Positions 1 through 11,155 of a stretch of 64,000 nt of DNA are shown here, piece after piece. Each line of letters begins with the position of its first letter. Positions within the stretch are counted from its first letter, which is position 1. The stretch lies in assembly GCA_002633025.1 (NCBI GenBank), contig NMRB01001845.1:65050-129049 (forward strand), given 5' to 3'. The notes beneath the pieces are model-generated. The model was not told the DNA's origin. It ran no database searches and saw nothing but the letters and a program-made list of their open reading frames with translations. The position numbers were made by a program, and so were the translations under genes. This DNA comes from Notospermus geniculatus (lineage: Eukaryota; Nemertea; Pilidiophora; Heteronemertea; Lineidae).

Positions 1-147
1 ATCTTGTCGATTACCGCTGCTACGATGACGTGCACATCTTTCTTGGCCAATTACTGAAATGTATTGGGCAATATCAGAAACAAATTGGTTTCTGGTGATG
101 ATGTACTGAATCTTCCTAGACTAAAGGCCGATTTAATAGACGATTGC

Positions 148-331
148 TAAGCTAACCATTGGTTCCACCAAAAATAGATAGGCGTGCGAAAAATGTACAA
201 CTAAATTTTTCACCAAAAAGCCCCGTTTTCTAAGCTGTGTAGCGCTTACTATCCATCCAAACAGGGCTTCTTGGTGAATTGCACACTTTTCGCATGCCTA
301 TCTGTTTTTGGTGGAACCAATGGTTAGCTTA
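148..331. mobile_element. Foldback/MITE-like element A, copy 1
   Basis: The left arm beginning TAAGCTAACCATTGGTTCC is repeated in inverse orientation at the right end (GGAACCAATGGTTAGCTTA), and the match continues inward through GATAGGCGTGCGAAAAATGT. Total about 184 bp with no coding capacity. A second copy lies in intron 5 of the adhesion gene (39211-39392). Confidence 0.7.
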
Positions 332-797
332 TGCAAATAGCTTAGGCAAATAACACATTATTCTATCTACACTTGCTCTGAAAACACTGGAGACATTTCC
401 AGTCACGGATCGGGGGGGGGGGGCGCAGGGGGCAGGGACGTNAATACCGGTGTAACATCTGCCAATGTTGCCCATTTTCAGTGTTTCCTTCTTTTTATTG
501 GGAACATAGTGCCCAGGTCTTGCCCCTTCCCCCGAATTCTGAAAGCTTTATCTGGAAGATTACACTACAAATCACAAGATTGCGTGTACCGGCAACCAAG
601 ATCGTTAATCACGATGCGTGTTTTAGTATTACCCTTAATGCTCATCCAAACAGGACGATATTCTCGTTGCTATGGTGACCTGTTACATATGTCCCAAGAT
701 TCTTCCAAATTTCTTTGGAATGCACACAGACAGGGTATTATAGAGTCATAGAAGGCAAGCATCTTCCCGGCCATTCATTACGTTGGAGCAGTCAATT

Positions 798-956
798 TAG
801 TAGGGAGGTTTAGAAATAAAACGATAAACGTAAACTTTACGACAACGTTATTTTTCGTACTACACATTCACCAGATTTTATATTACATTTTTGGTACAAA
901 AATAACGTTGTCGTTAACGTTTACGTTTATCGTTCGATTTCTAAACCTCCCTAGTA
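798..956. mobile_element. Foldback element with TAGGGAGGTTTAGAAAT ends
   Basis: Left end TAGGGAGGTTTAGAAAT and right end ATTTCTAAACCTCCCTA are inverse copies. The complementarity runs inward over the ACGATAAACGTAAAC and ACGACAACGTTATTTTT blocks, leaving a small loop. Non-coding, about 155 bp. Its ends resemble those of the larger element at 32358-32822. Confidence 0.7.
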
Positions 957-1789
957 TAAGCTGATGTATTGTCATAAATGATGTACATCATGACATGTAC
1001 GCACCATTAAAAGACACATTGTGTTACCATGGAAGGCATAGGCTATTCCTTAGTGTGTAGAAAAAACAATCTGATAACAGATAATTTATCAATTTGCGTT
1101 CCTCATCCAACCGCATGGTACCTTGTACAAACAATACCTCGAATTCTTGACATTGAGAGGGCGACCCAAAAACATGATACTGTCTTATCCAGCAGCAACC
1201 TTGTTGAACTAGCAGAGATTGGCCTGCAGAGATGAGTATGGATATTTCGACAGTCATTTTTTCGACAGTCAACAGTCAACAGTCAACAGTCATTTTTATG
1301 AAAAAATATGGTAGCCCATTAGGATTGTAGGCCTATGCAAGTTTTCATAATAATAGAATGCAAGTGACATGAGTGACCTACCAGTGGCTGGTAAGCAGAT
1401 AGATACACAGTAGGATTCATATCGGCCTATACCATGAATCTGGGTCATCTTGGCATTATGAGGTTATGAGGCTGATTGAATAGCAGACAATAGATGAAGT
1501 CCTGTTGTGTGAACACTTTTTCAAGGCGACCAATCTGAAGCGCAGATAAAGGGATTCGAAATTACGTCACAGCACTGACGTTGGATATAATGTACCGTAC
1601 CGGTGTAATGTTTTTCACTGCCCACCAAACAAAAGATTGACGGAATAAGCGGCAACGTGACAATGAGGGAGGCACTGATAAACAGTCATGTCTTTCTGTA
1701 TTTGAGTGTCCGCCGAACAATAAAGTGGGCATTGTCACACGGGGGNTAAAATCGATCATCACATCGTCAATTCATCATCGATTCTCCGT

Positions 1790-1898
1790 CATCCTCCAAC
1801 AGCAGGGGTTTGTACCTCGCTCCTCTTCATCGACACACACAACTTCGTGTGCAAGTGATGAAGAGGAGCGAGACCAACGCCCTGCTATGGGAGGATGG
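1790..1898. repeat. Foldback repeat B, copy 1 (CCTCGCTCCTCTTCAT)
   Basis: An inverted repeat with inner arms CCTCGCTCCTCTTCATC and GATGAAGAGGAGCGAG and outer arms CATCCTCC...CAGGG and CCCTG...GGAGGATG. Related copies lie at 4544-4623 and 9488-9583. Copies 1 and 2 are both followed by GGTTATCAATC. Confidence 0.6.
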
Positions 1899-2635
1899 TT
1901 ATCAATCCTTCAGATCAAAAACTTATGAATCATAGGAGATTTGAATCATCGGTCCATTTAACTACCGATCCTTGGTCAAATGGGATGGAAAATTGCTTCA
2001 GTTCACACTAAATTACGTTGATAATGGGTCACCTGTACATTTTGGTACAGGAATCAATGTACGGTGACTCACCATCATAATGTGCAAGACAGCCTTCATG
2101 TAGTCTGGTTACACTGCCAAACGAAAGATGGCGCAACGAAGTCAAGTACCGTCAGCACCATCTGTCTTTGTGCAGTGGAACTAGACTAGCCTTCATCTAG
2201 AGTGGTTCCTTGACCATCCGATGGTAGCGCTGACAGATAGCTACTCTACCTTCTCCACGCACCATCGCTTTCTGGTAACTGATAGACAAACTACATTAAC
2301 TCCCTGTTTATGGATCAGATTGGGTCAGAAATGACCGAATCTTATTTTTCGTTGTGTTCCTAAGTAATTGACATATGCCTGACGAGTGAGAATACCCGAA
2401 ACAGTTGTCGTCAGTTCTGTTCTTTGTTGTGTCTAAATCTATATTATAATTGACGGTGGCGCTTTAACTTCGAACACGAACTCCTCTGTGGTTTCTGATC
2501 GAAATGGCACCATTTTCACAGGAAGTGTTGAAAATGACATGGGGGTGGCCCTTAAGCGGGTGGCATTACATTTTTTTACCCTTAAGCGAATAAAATGCAG
2601 GAAGAAACTTCCAATGATTTGCAATGCCCACTAGC

Positions 2636-2707
2636 CTGGTTTCGCTGGCCACCGTGTAGATGGCGCTGCATACGCAACACCATCTACACGGTGGCCGACG
2701 GAACCAG
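2636..2707. repeat. Imperfect hairpin (CACCGTGTAGATGG / CCATCTACACGGTG)
   Basis: CTGGTTTCGCTGGCCACCGT and its near-inverse frame a short loop (about 72 bp total). The inner arms pair perfectly for 14 bp or more. No coding role is visible; probably a minimal foldback element. Confidence 0.55.
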
Positions 2708-3928
2708 GTATAATGCATTGTCTTCAACCAGGCAGAAAATAGGAACTTCAACACATAAAACTGCTGCCATCTGCTTCCCATAGGCCTAGATTATTGTCCG
2801 AGGAGTTGGCCCCCACTAAACATTTTCCTCCCACACAGAGACGTCCAGCAAAATGCCATCCTCTGGCCACATGCATCCTGTGAATGTGCTCGCCACGGGT
2901 ACCATGCTAGTAAATTTAAGTTACCATTCTTTTTCTCCTCAATTGGAATCTATTTCCTGTTGCGTTTTAATCTGGGGTTGCCTGAGTTTAGACCCCCCGC
3001 TAGGCCTACTACCATTCTTACTCATCATTGGAATCACCTCATGAAAAGTACATTATACCATCCAACCGGTATATCATTGTTGTGCCAGGATGCCAATTTC
3101 ATTGTGACTGTCATATCATATGCAAAGTCATGACACACAAACCAACATTTCCCTGCTGTGCCCTGTTCTGACACCTGGACCTTCGCATTTTTATGATAAA
3201 CTTCATAATCCCATCCTTTGCGAACCTTTGTCAAAACAGATGTTAACCTGATAAAGTTGACCTATAGCCATAATTTGTGAGCATGGCATAGTTTGTATCC
3301 CTCAATGTGCTCCATGATGTAAGTGACGAGGTAATGTTGACTAGGATCATCAGAGAAAATGGTGCAAAACTTGTTATTTAGCCATACTAGTTTTTTTATA
3401 GGTGTCTCCTGATAGTTTCTTGGTGTCAATCTTTGTAGGCCGAGCAAATCTTCGGACTTTGTCGCCTGGATATTCAAAAATGTTACTCTTTCCTGATTTT
3501 AGAGTGGTATCAGCTGTCAACATTCAACTGTTTTTGCTGCCTAATCCTGGAAATATCAAAGGTAACATAGGCAGGTATCGTTCATGTCCTAAGCAAGCAG
3601 CTCGCATCAGATAAAACACAGTGTAGTACATTGTTATTGAAATCTCGGTGCAAAATTATCAAATCTTAGAAAAATCCTTTAGAAACTTTTTCAATGGTTG
3701 GCATGCCGATATGGTTCAACAACCTTTTTGGACACTTTAAAATGACGACAGTGTGTTGTTATGATTTAGGTCACACTGCCTTTTACAGCAAATGCTTTGC
3801 ATGGATGGCTGGAAACAAGAAGTTATTTGATGTTGTTGTCGTTTGAAGTCTGTGGCCATCTTTGAAAATGTTGTCTTGTAGCCGATACGCCCAGGCCCAT
3901 TATGTATGCAGGCTCAGTCGGTGTTTGT
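2708..3928. other. Non-coding stretch, nothing recognised
   Basis: No open frame here shows splice-flanked coding character or a recognised motif. Only chance frames of 60-70 codons occur. Confidence 0.5.
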
Positions 3929-4168
3929 GGACCTTTCCAAAGATGGTGGATCTATCAGTTCTCCCACATGATGTCATGACCATTCATTGTGTCCAAGCAT
4001 GATAACACTATCAAACGCATCATCCCAGGCAATTATTTTACTTAAACTTTTGTGCCCATGGCCTGCTTAACCAGCTCAGGGTGCCAGCGGCCATTGAATG
4101 CTACTGTATTAAGATTCTGACGTAATATGTTGCGAACTGTTAGACAGCCATCTTTGTTGGAAAGGTCT
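3929..4168. mobile_element. Element D, copy 1 (ends GGACCTTTCCAA...TTGGAAAGGTC)
   Basis: Inverted terminal segments GGACCTTTCC-AAAGATGG and CCATCTTTGTTGGAAAGGTC bound about 240 bp. Shared interior blocks (CTCCCACATGATGTCATG, AATTATTTTACTT, GCCAGCGGCCATT) recur in inverse orientation at 10471-11155 and 14780-14996. Confidence 0.65.
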
Positions 4169-4414
4169 AGAAATTTTTCCTGGTGGCTTAATTTTTGCAC
4201 CATATTAAGCTGGATTTAGCTGCACGCGGTATGCGGATTGCGGATCGTTCAATGCATTTTGCATACAACAAATCGCTTCCGCCGGGGATTCCGCGGCCCT
4301 ATACCGCATTCCGCGTGTCAGCTAAATGCAGCTTTATTTTCACAGTGAGCTTAGTCAGGTTATTGTAAATATTGCAGGTGTAGACGGATGACACCCGAAG
4401 TAAACTTATACTTC

Positions 4415-4543
4415 AGGGGCCGTATGCACCAAACGAAGATTATCTTTAACTCAGGTTAAGCCACAACTTTTCCATTGTCACATCATGCCCTGGCAAACCT
4501 GAACAATTGAAAAGTTGTGGCTCAACCTGAGTTCAAGATAATC
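4415..4543. mobile_element. Foldback element C, copy 1 (right end truncated)
   Basis: GGGGCCGTATGCACC is followed by inverted arms AACTCAGGTTAAGCCACAAC and GTTGTGGCTCAACCTGAGTT around CATTGTCACATCATGCCC. The expected right end (CTTCGTTGGTACACGGCCC in copy 2) is missing: at 4543/4544 the sequence passes directly into foldback repeat B copy 2. Confidence 0.65.
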
Positions 4544-4623
4544 TTGTACCTCGCTCCTCTTCATTCACTCACACAAACTTCGTTTGGGGGGTACGAAGGG
4601 GAAGCCCTGCTGTGGGAGGATGG
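4544..4623. repeat. Foldback repeat B, copy 2 (degenerate)
   Basis: Begins GTACCTCGCTCCTCTTCAT and ends GCCCTGCTGTGGGAGGATGG, then continues GTTATCAATC as in copy 1. The right inner arm has decayed to GTACGAAGGGGAAG. Confidence 0.55.
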
Positions 4624-7600
4624 TTATCAATCGTCAATAGATTGTCATATACGGACCGTATTACCATAAAGGAATGGTATTACTGATGACAAACTATACA
4701 TGTAGGTATAGATATTTCAGTGCTGCCACCAGTATTGTCGCAAAATCACTCGAGTCATGTGGTTCCAAGGTTCATAGTATAATGTATTATGTGAAATAAA
4801 GTAACCTGGCCACTCAACCGAAGTGCATATCATGTTCTCTACACGATGGTGCCGTGTTGGGAGCTGAAGTATTCGAGAAGAGGGTGTCAAGTCCCCTCGA
4901 CAACTGTTTGAAATTTGCTCAGCAGTGTTAGTTTTTCTAATGTGTACTGAAATTTGGACGTCGAAAAACTGTTGAGGTAAATTTACATGACCCACGCATT
5001 TCCTGCCTTGTTTTGAGGGCATGTAAGGAGATGTCTTTGCTCTGATACACAAATGGGCTAACTGATATTACAAGTTGTAAACATTGTTGAGAGGGTCATT
5101 TCTGCGCACTGGGATTCTTACTGAATGTCAATGGTTGAACACTCCAGCAGTGCAAGTGTCACCAAAGTATGCATAATATTACGTAGGCAAAAACATTGTC
5201 TTGTGCATAGAATCTTGAAATTTTGTCCACAAACTGAAAATGATTCATCTGCCAATGGCAAAAGCAACGACCAATGAGTCAGCTGTTCAACAATAGGCCT
5301 GGTTCAGTTTTGCGCTTCAGCAGCTCATCGCACTGGTTGTGTCTCGAACTGCTGACGTAATGATTTAAATATGGCACCCTCAGCTGAGCATTTTGTAAGA
5401 AAATTTGGGCAGAAAGGTTTGAGCTGCTGTCTGCAGGTGGCAAAATGAATAAGGCTCAAGGGCCACAAGGGCAATTATTTTTCACTCGATCAATGGGACC
5501 TGTAACCTATTCTTTGCAGCTGGGGCTTGTAACCATGACATTGTCCGTCAAAGCTGAAGTCTCATTCAAAAGATGCACTGATAACGGGGTCAACCTACAA
5601 TGAGGTTATTTTGAAAAAGGCAAATAAAATTCAAAACATGTGATTCATGGATAAATTCAGTAAAAATAAATTTCAATTGGTTTGCCTGGCACGGTGGTTG
5701 ACATACCAACACGTCCTCAAGTGCAAGAATAAAGTTGTCGAAATTTTCATGTGGGACGCTCGTCGACCTAATAGTTCCAATGGCATTCTGTGCCTTTTAA
5801 ACACAGTAACAATTGATTTTCAAACGTTGTACTGCATTTTGAAAAGCTATGTGACATTTTACTGAAAATTTCATTCGTTCGCGTGTATACATTGCCGGTG
5901 ATTTCACAAAAAATGTGTACCACTTTTGGTTCTTCTCTTGACAGACCTCACTAAAATATTTAGCAGCTTTGCCCCGTCATGAAAATGAGATTGGGCTTCA
6001 GACTTGTTCGATTTTGACAGGCACTGGAAGCGTCACAAATATTATATGAGATAATATGTTTATGCACTATTTGTCAGTTTGTGGCTTAATGACTACAATC
6101 GCATTGTCTGTGTACCTCTCAAAGTCTGTAGTCTGTCTGCTGCGGAGGAATATTTTATGAATTGCTGGTGAAAGCGAACTGAAATTTCAGAGTTCAAACT
6201 GTTGCATTGAAGAGAATATTCCATAAACCTTAACCCCCAGATAACGGTTATGATATTCCTGGCAGAGTTCATGACACTGCAGGTCTACATGTATTTGGCC
6301 CTCGGCTTTTTGTGTGCGTGAATCTCGGCCCGATCAGACTTCAAATATGGCTGCCATGCGGCCATCTTGGAAAATGGCATTTTGCCCCTCGTGAACTAGA
6401 GCTATGTACTAGTATTTCTTTCCATTATATTGAATGGGAAAGGTCCTACTTAACCTCATGAGGTGATGGAACATTAAGTACAGTATGGAAATCAATTGCA
6501 AATGTTGTTTATCATTTTCCAGAAGTCTTTATGGAAAAATAAGGGCGATTCCACGAAAATGGTTTATGAAGGACTCGTGAGATAGATTTGCATTTATATC
6601 ACGTATGTGGTATCAGCTGGCGTGCCCAGCGTGTAGCCTGCCGATCAGTAACATGCAGTAGGCCCATATAAAGTACATGTACTTGACATGAAATGTACAT
6701 GTAAATGTAAAGCTCGTATATCATACATCCGTATATTATTAGTAGGCCTACAGTAGGCTATGCATTGAACGACTGCAGGCCGAGTGCAATGACGAGTTGT
6801 TCGTGCCGTCCAACAAGCTATCAACTTTAATGTATGACACGTACACTGTCAGTTGATGAAAAAAATTTCCAGCCTTGTCTGTCAGCTACATCCTACTCCC
6901 TAGATAGCCTATTTGCCCCTGGACATCTCCCCTCTCTCCCCCATGACATAGTTAATGGTTACAGCAATGGTTACACCACAAGGCTGAAATCAATTAGCCC
7001 GGTCAATTAGCTGTATACGAAATAAGCAGAAATAGCTGTATACAGAAATAGGTGTACAGAAATCTTTTTAGGCAATATTTTTAATTTCCTCTTCTTACTT
7101 ATTGTGAAGCGCCACTGACAATTCCTTTTAATAGAGGCGCTATACAAACAACTTTCATATTATTATTATCATTATTTATTAAATGGAGGCTACCGGTATT
7201 CCCCAGCAATGAGTTGATGATCTAAGCTAGTCAAGGCCCTTGTCACCAACTTGCTGGAGACTGACGTCTCGTTTTCCCAGACTGGGTCAATTTACAATTC
7301 TTCTTACGACTGACATTCACTCCAAGGGTTAAATTTACATGTTTGGCTATTTGTCCATTTTGATCCCTTGGTGACCACATGAGTGTCGTAAAAGAGGAGT
7401 CAACTGTCATGTTTAAATCATCCTCTTCAGAGATGGACAATAATCCCTTTCAAAACCGGACAAAGCCACCGTAGTAACGACCTCGTTCTGACCTCCCACG
7501 GATTTTACAAATTCGAATCCTTCTAAGAGTGTTTCACTTCGCTGATGATTTAGAATTGGACGAAATTTGTTCACAATCTGTCGACCATCTTCACTTTAGG

Positions 7601-8136
7601 GCCATTATTACTAAAATCAACATCATGTTAACATCAATATGCCATTCAGATGACATTCTTAAAACGGAGTCTCTATATTATTTTATCAAATGAACCGATA
7701 TAGGAAAGTTATCAGTCTAGACTGCACCTTTGAAATAGCAGAATTCTATTATATAACGGCAGATGACACTTCTTTTACACCTGCACTTTAGTCTGGCAGT
7801 CCTCTTTCACCTGCAGCATTTGCAGTATGAATTACCATCTGATTGAAGATACCCACAGATGCTGATGTAGTAAAAAATATTTGGGTGTGTTTCCTAAAGC
7901 AGGCAGTGCAAACACAAATTCATGTCAGCGAGATAGGAAATCAAGTCTGTAAGCCGTGTGGACGAACTGGCAGAGATTACATGTAGGTAGCAAACATAAA
8001 TTTTAGCTCAGAGACGATGCTCGCAGAGATGATGTCGATCGCCGTATGTAGGCCTAAAGGGGGTCTACACTATGTGGCCCGGGTTCTATGTGGCCCTACA
8101 GGGGGTCTACCCTATGTGGTCCCGGCCTACAGTTGG
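4624..8136. other. Non-coding stretch with scattered TAGGCCTA and TACATGTA words
   Basis: The longest frame is a 111-codon minus-strand frame (4717-5052) with no recognisable motif. Short words such as GTACATGTAC and TAGGCCTAC recur near 6650-6780. No gene, RNA or structured element is supported. Confidence 0.5.
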
Positions 8137-8521
8137 GTTTACATTATCAACAAATTCCCTGCAACACCGTTGATCAACAATTTACCTTCAACAAACCTCC
8201 TTCAACAAGCATACATGTAGTTAGGCCTACACATCATGCAACAGCATCATGCAAGATCAGCATGATTTTGTTGATCATGTGATTGTCACATGACTTAGAT
8301 ACATTATCTGATTGGCTGATCCAGTATCTGGTGTTGAAGCGTACCAGCAACATGCAACAAAGCAGCTGCAGAAACCTATTTCTATCAACAGACTTGTTGC
8401 AAGTCCTGGCGTGTTGATCAACAGTGTTGACGGACTAGTTTCGACGGTGAAACATTGTTGAAAGAGTATCATATTTCATGTTGATCAACAGTGTTGGAGG
8501 GAATTTGTTGATAACGTAAAC
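8137..8521. mobile_element. MITE-like element F (ends GTTTACATTATCAACAAATT)
   Basis: The left end GTTTACATTATCAACAAATT and right end AATTTGTTGATAACGTAAAC are inverse copies. The palindrome GTTGATCAAC occurs repeatedly inside. About 385 bp, no transposase. It abuts another element starting at about 8522. Confidence 0.65.
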
Positions 8522-8725
8522 AGGCGGGGGCGGATCTAGGATTTGCCAAGGGCGGGCGTCCAATCCATCCAAAAGGGGGACCTCAGGAGGGGGCAAAGCC
8601 CCGACATGCGCGCCGAAGGCGCGCGTCGACGGGGGTCTGGGGGGCCTCCCCCAGAAAATTTGAAAATCTAGACGCTCTCAGATGCATTTTCCCGGCATTT
8701 CAGGGCATAACAAATTGTGTGATTA
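8522..8725. mobile_element. Element G, partial copy (GGGGCGGATCTAGGATTTG)
   Basis: Contains GGGGCGGATCTAGG, a GGCAAAGCCCCGACATGCGC block, GGGGTCTGGGGGGCCTCCCC and TCAGATGCATTTTCCCGGCAT. These blocks recur in order at 13967-14240, 22253-22459, about 25745-25973 and about 52163-52352. No right terminal repeat was found here. Confidence 0.65.
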
Positions 8726-10470
8726 AGTGTGCTTTTATGACATGATTGGCGTCGTGGATTTTACTTATAGTCAAAATGGACAACAAAGTGGAGGGTACGT
8801 ACGTCAAAAGTAACCAGTATATTTTCAAAAATGCAGCTTAGACAAGTGATAGACCAGGAAGACAAGCAGCACAATGTGCCAGGGCGGGTGTCCGGACACC
8901 CTGGACNTTTTCTTTGTGCACATTCGGACAATGACTAATAATGCACCGACGTAATCCGTCTTAATTATCACGTAATCAATGGTGAAAAATGTCCATTGTT
9001 GCAGAATGTTGATTTCCCGGCGTAGACTTAATTATTTGTGGACCGGGAAAAAGGTGCCATAACCTCGCAAGAAAGAAAAATTTTCGAAGTTGATGATCAC
9101 CCCAAGAAAAACAATTCAACTGCAATAGAAACTCAGCTTCTTGTCCTTTGAGAAGCGGGTCATCAGGGGGTTCCTATGTTGGGACTCACTCATGGCGTTG
9201 TGTTGGTGTGCTGGGTCAGTCGACTTTAAAAACACCCCTACCGCATTGAGTTTTGCCGTCAATGTGCGCCTAGCCTAACGCCCATATTTCTCTCGTTGCC
9301 TGCTCGGAGCATCCGCACCGCCTTTCCTCATCACTCATCCCCGTGTAATTAGTCGATCATTTCCAACTAATATGGCCTCTGGTCCCACAGCAGATTCACT
9401 TTCTGCGGATCTCGTTTCATCGCTGGTATAATCCAGTTACAAATAATAACCATTATTGCCGGGTCAGTCCCGTCATCAATGAAGATGCATCCTCCCATAC
9501 AAGGTTTTTACCTCGCTCATCTTGATACGCTCGCACAGTGTTGAAGAGGGGTGAGGCAAAACCCTGGTATGGGAGAATGGTGGAGATCTGCAGACCAAAC
9601 CCTTGGGACGATGCCATGCATGCTCCAAACATTTCACAGTTATTTTGGTATACGAGCTGACCAACGTTAACATTTCTTTTGGTGTGTTATCAATGTTGTA
9701 GGTAATTGTCGGCGAAACTGGTCAACTTGATTAAGGCTTCCATCTGGGTTCTCGGCCAAGTAAAACCAGCATGAACCGTTTTTTGCAAAACATCCTGACA
9801 TGAGACAACCTGTGCAGTTGAGAGATGAAAGGACAGGAATCCTTTGGTAGCAACAAGATGTAAATACGGGCCAGGGATGGGTAACTTTTCGTGATGTGTA
9901 GAAACTCCATTCTCAACTTAGAGCTCGAAACCGTGCCAGATTTTCGATGTTCACCAAAGAATGACGGAAAGACCCGAAGTGTTACGAATGTGTATGACTC
10001 GCTACACAGGTTATGTTACAAGTGCAGCAGAACCGCGTACGTGTGGTTCTTCCCCTTTATATAATTTGAACTTCTGAGAACTCCTCAATAACAGTAGGCC
10101 TACTTAATGGTCAATAAACCCACCAAAACAGGCATTGATAAATTTGATATAAAAGGCATTATCAATGATGAGTAAGGCTAAGATATTTTAGGCCTACTGT
10201 GAACTTTGGTTATTGTGTCTGTATGTGGACTTTTTCTTTCATGACCGTTACAGTGTTGTATTTACCGGAATGCTTTTCAGCTGACGAATGCATTTCCTTC
10301 CATTGCATATGAATGAAAACAAGGGTCAAAGAGTTAATCCATACAGTAGATTAACGCTCATGGAGAATTTCAGATAAATTCTCAAATTCATAAATTCATG
10401 CCACAAATGTGGGTACTAAACATATTAATTGCATAACTTGGGGTCTTGGGTTCATGTTGAAATTCAAGGT
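8726..10470. other. Non-coding stretch including foldback repeat B copy 3 (9488-9583)
   Basis: At 9488-9583 a degenerate relative of repeat B is visible: CATCCTCCCATACAAGG, CCTCGCTCATCTTGAT, then GAAGAGGGGTGAGGC and CCTGGTATGGGAGAATGG. Otherwise I see no coding exon or RNA gene. Confidence 0.5.
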
Positions 10471-11155
10471 CTATACACCTTCCCAACAATGGCGGTCAAA
10501 CAGTTCTCACCATATGTCAGAAGATTAATACCATTCAATGGCCGCTGGCACGCTAAACAATAGCCCTGTTTACACTACATAAAAACCCGCGTCTCACCCG
10601 GGCTTTTTCTGTCTACACCTGTTAAAAGCGCGGGTCTAATAGACTCGGGGATGAAAAGTCCGGGCTTTTTGAACCCTCCGATTTCGAAGGGTTTTTGGAG
10701 GGCTTTATTTAGACCCGCGGGTTTTTTAAGTAGTGTAGACGCAATAGACCCGGGCTTTGTCTAGTTCCTGAACACCGCGACAGGCGGCGTGTCTTGTGGG
10801 CATGCGCGGTAAAAAGCCAGCACTCCAATTTAGCGCCTCCTGTTCGTGAAGAGTGCGTGCCAGTAGCGACCCTATCGCCGGGCGTAGCAATTAAGTTCAG
10901 CTAGATTTTAGTAGTGTAGACATTCGCAGGGTCTCAGGCGGGTTTTTTTCAGGCACGGGCTTGACACGGGCTCAAAAAGCCCGGGGATTTCTATGTAGTG
11001 TAACCACAGCTTATAGTAAAGCGGGCCATGGGCAAAAAAGATAAAATAATTGTCTAAGAGGATGCGTTTGGCAGTGTTACATCATGCTTGGACAATGAAT
11101 GACAACGACGTCATGTGGGAGAACGAGTGGGCCACCATCTTTGTTGGAAAGGTCC
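10471..11155. mobile_element. Element D, copy 2, interrupted by MITE E (10563-11010)
   Basis: Element D flanks (CACCTTCCCAACAATGGCGG left; CCACCATCTTTGTTGGAAAG right) are split after GCCGCTGGCACGCTAAACAA by a 448-bp insertion with ends CCTGTTTACACTACATAAAA and TTCTATGTAGTGTAACCACAG. The element then resumes with AAGCGGGCCATGGGCAAAA. Copy 3 (14780-14996) lacks the insert. Confidence 0.7.
10563..11010. mobile_element. MITE E, GC-rich, nested inside element D
   Basis: Inverted ends TTTACACTACATAAAAACCC and GGGGATTTCTATGTAGTGTAA. The interior repeats CCCGGGCTTTT and GACCCGCGGGTTTTT motifs in both orientations. The GC-rich interior contrasts with its AT-rich host. No open frame of note. Confidence 0.65.
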
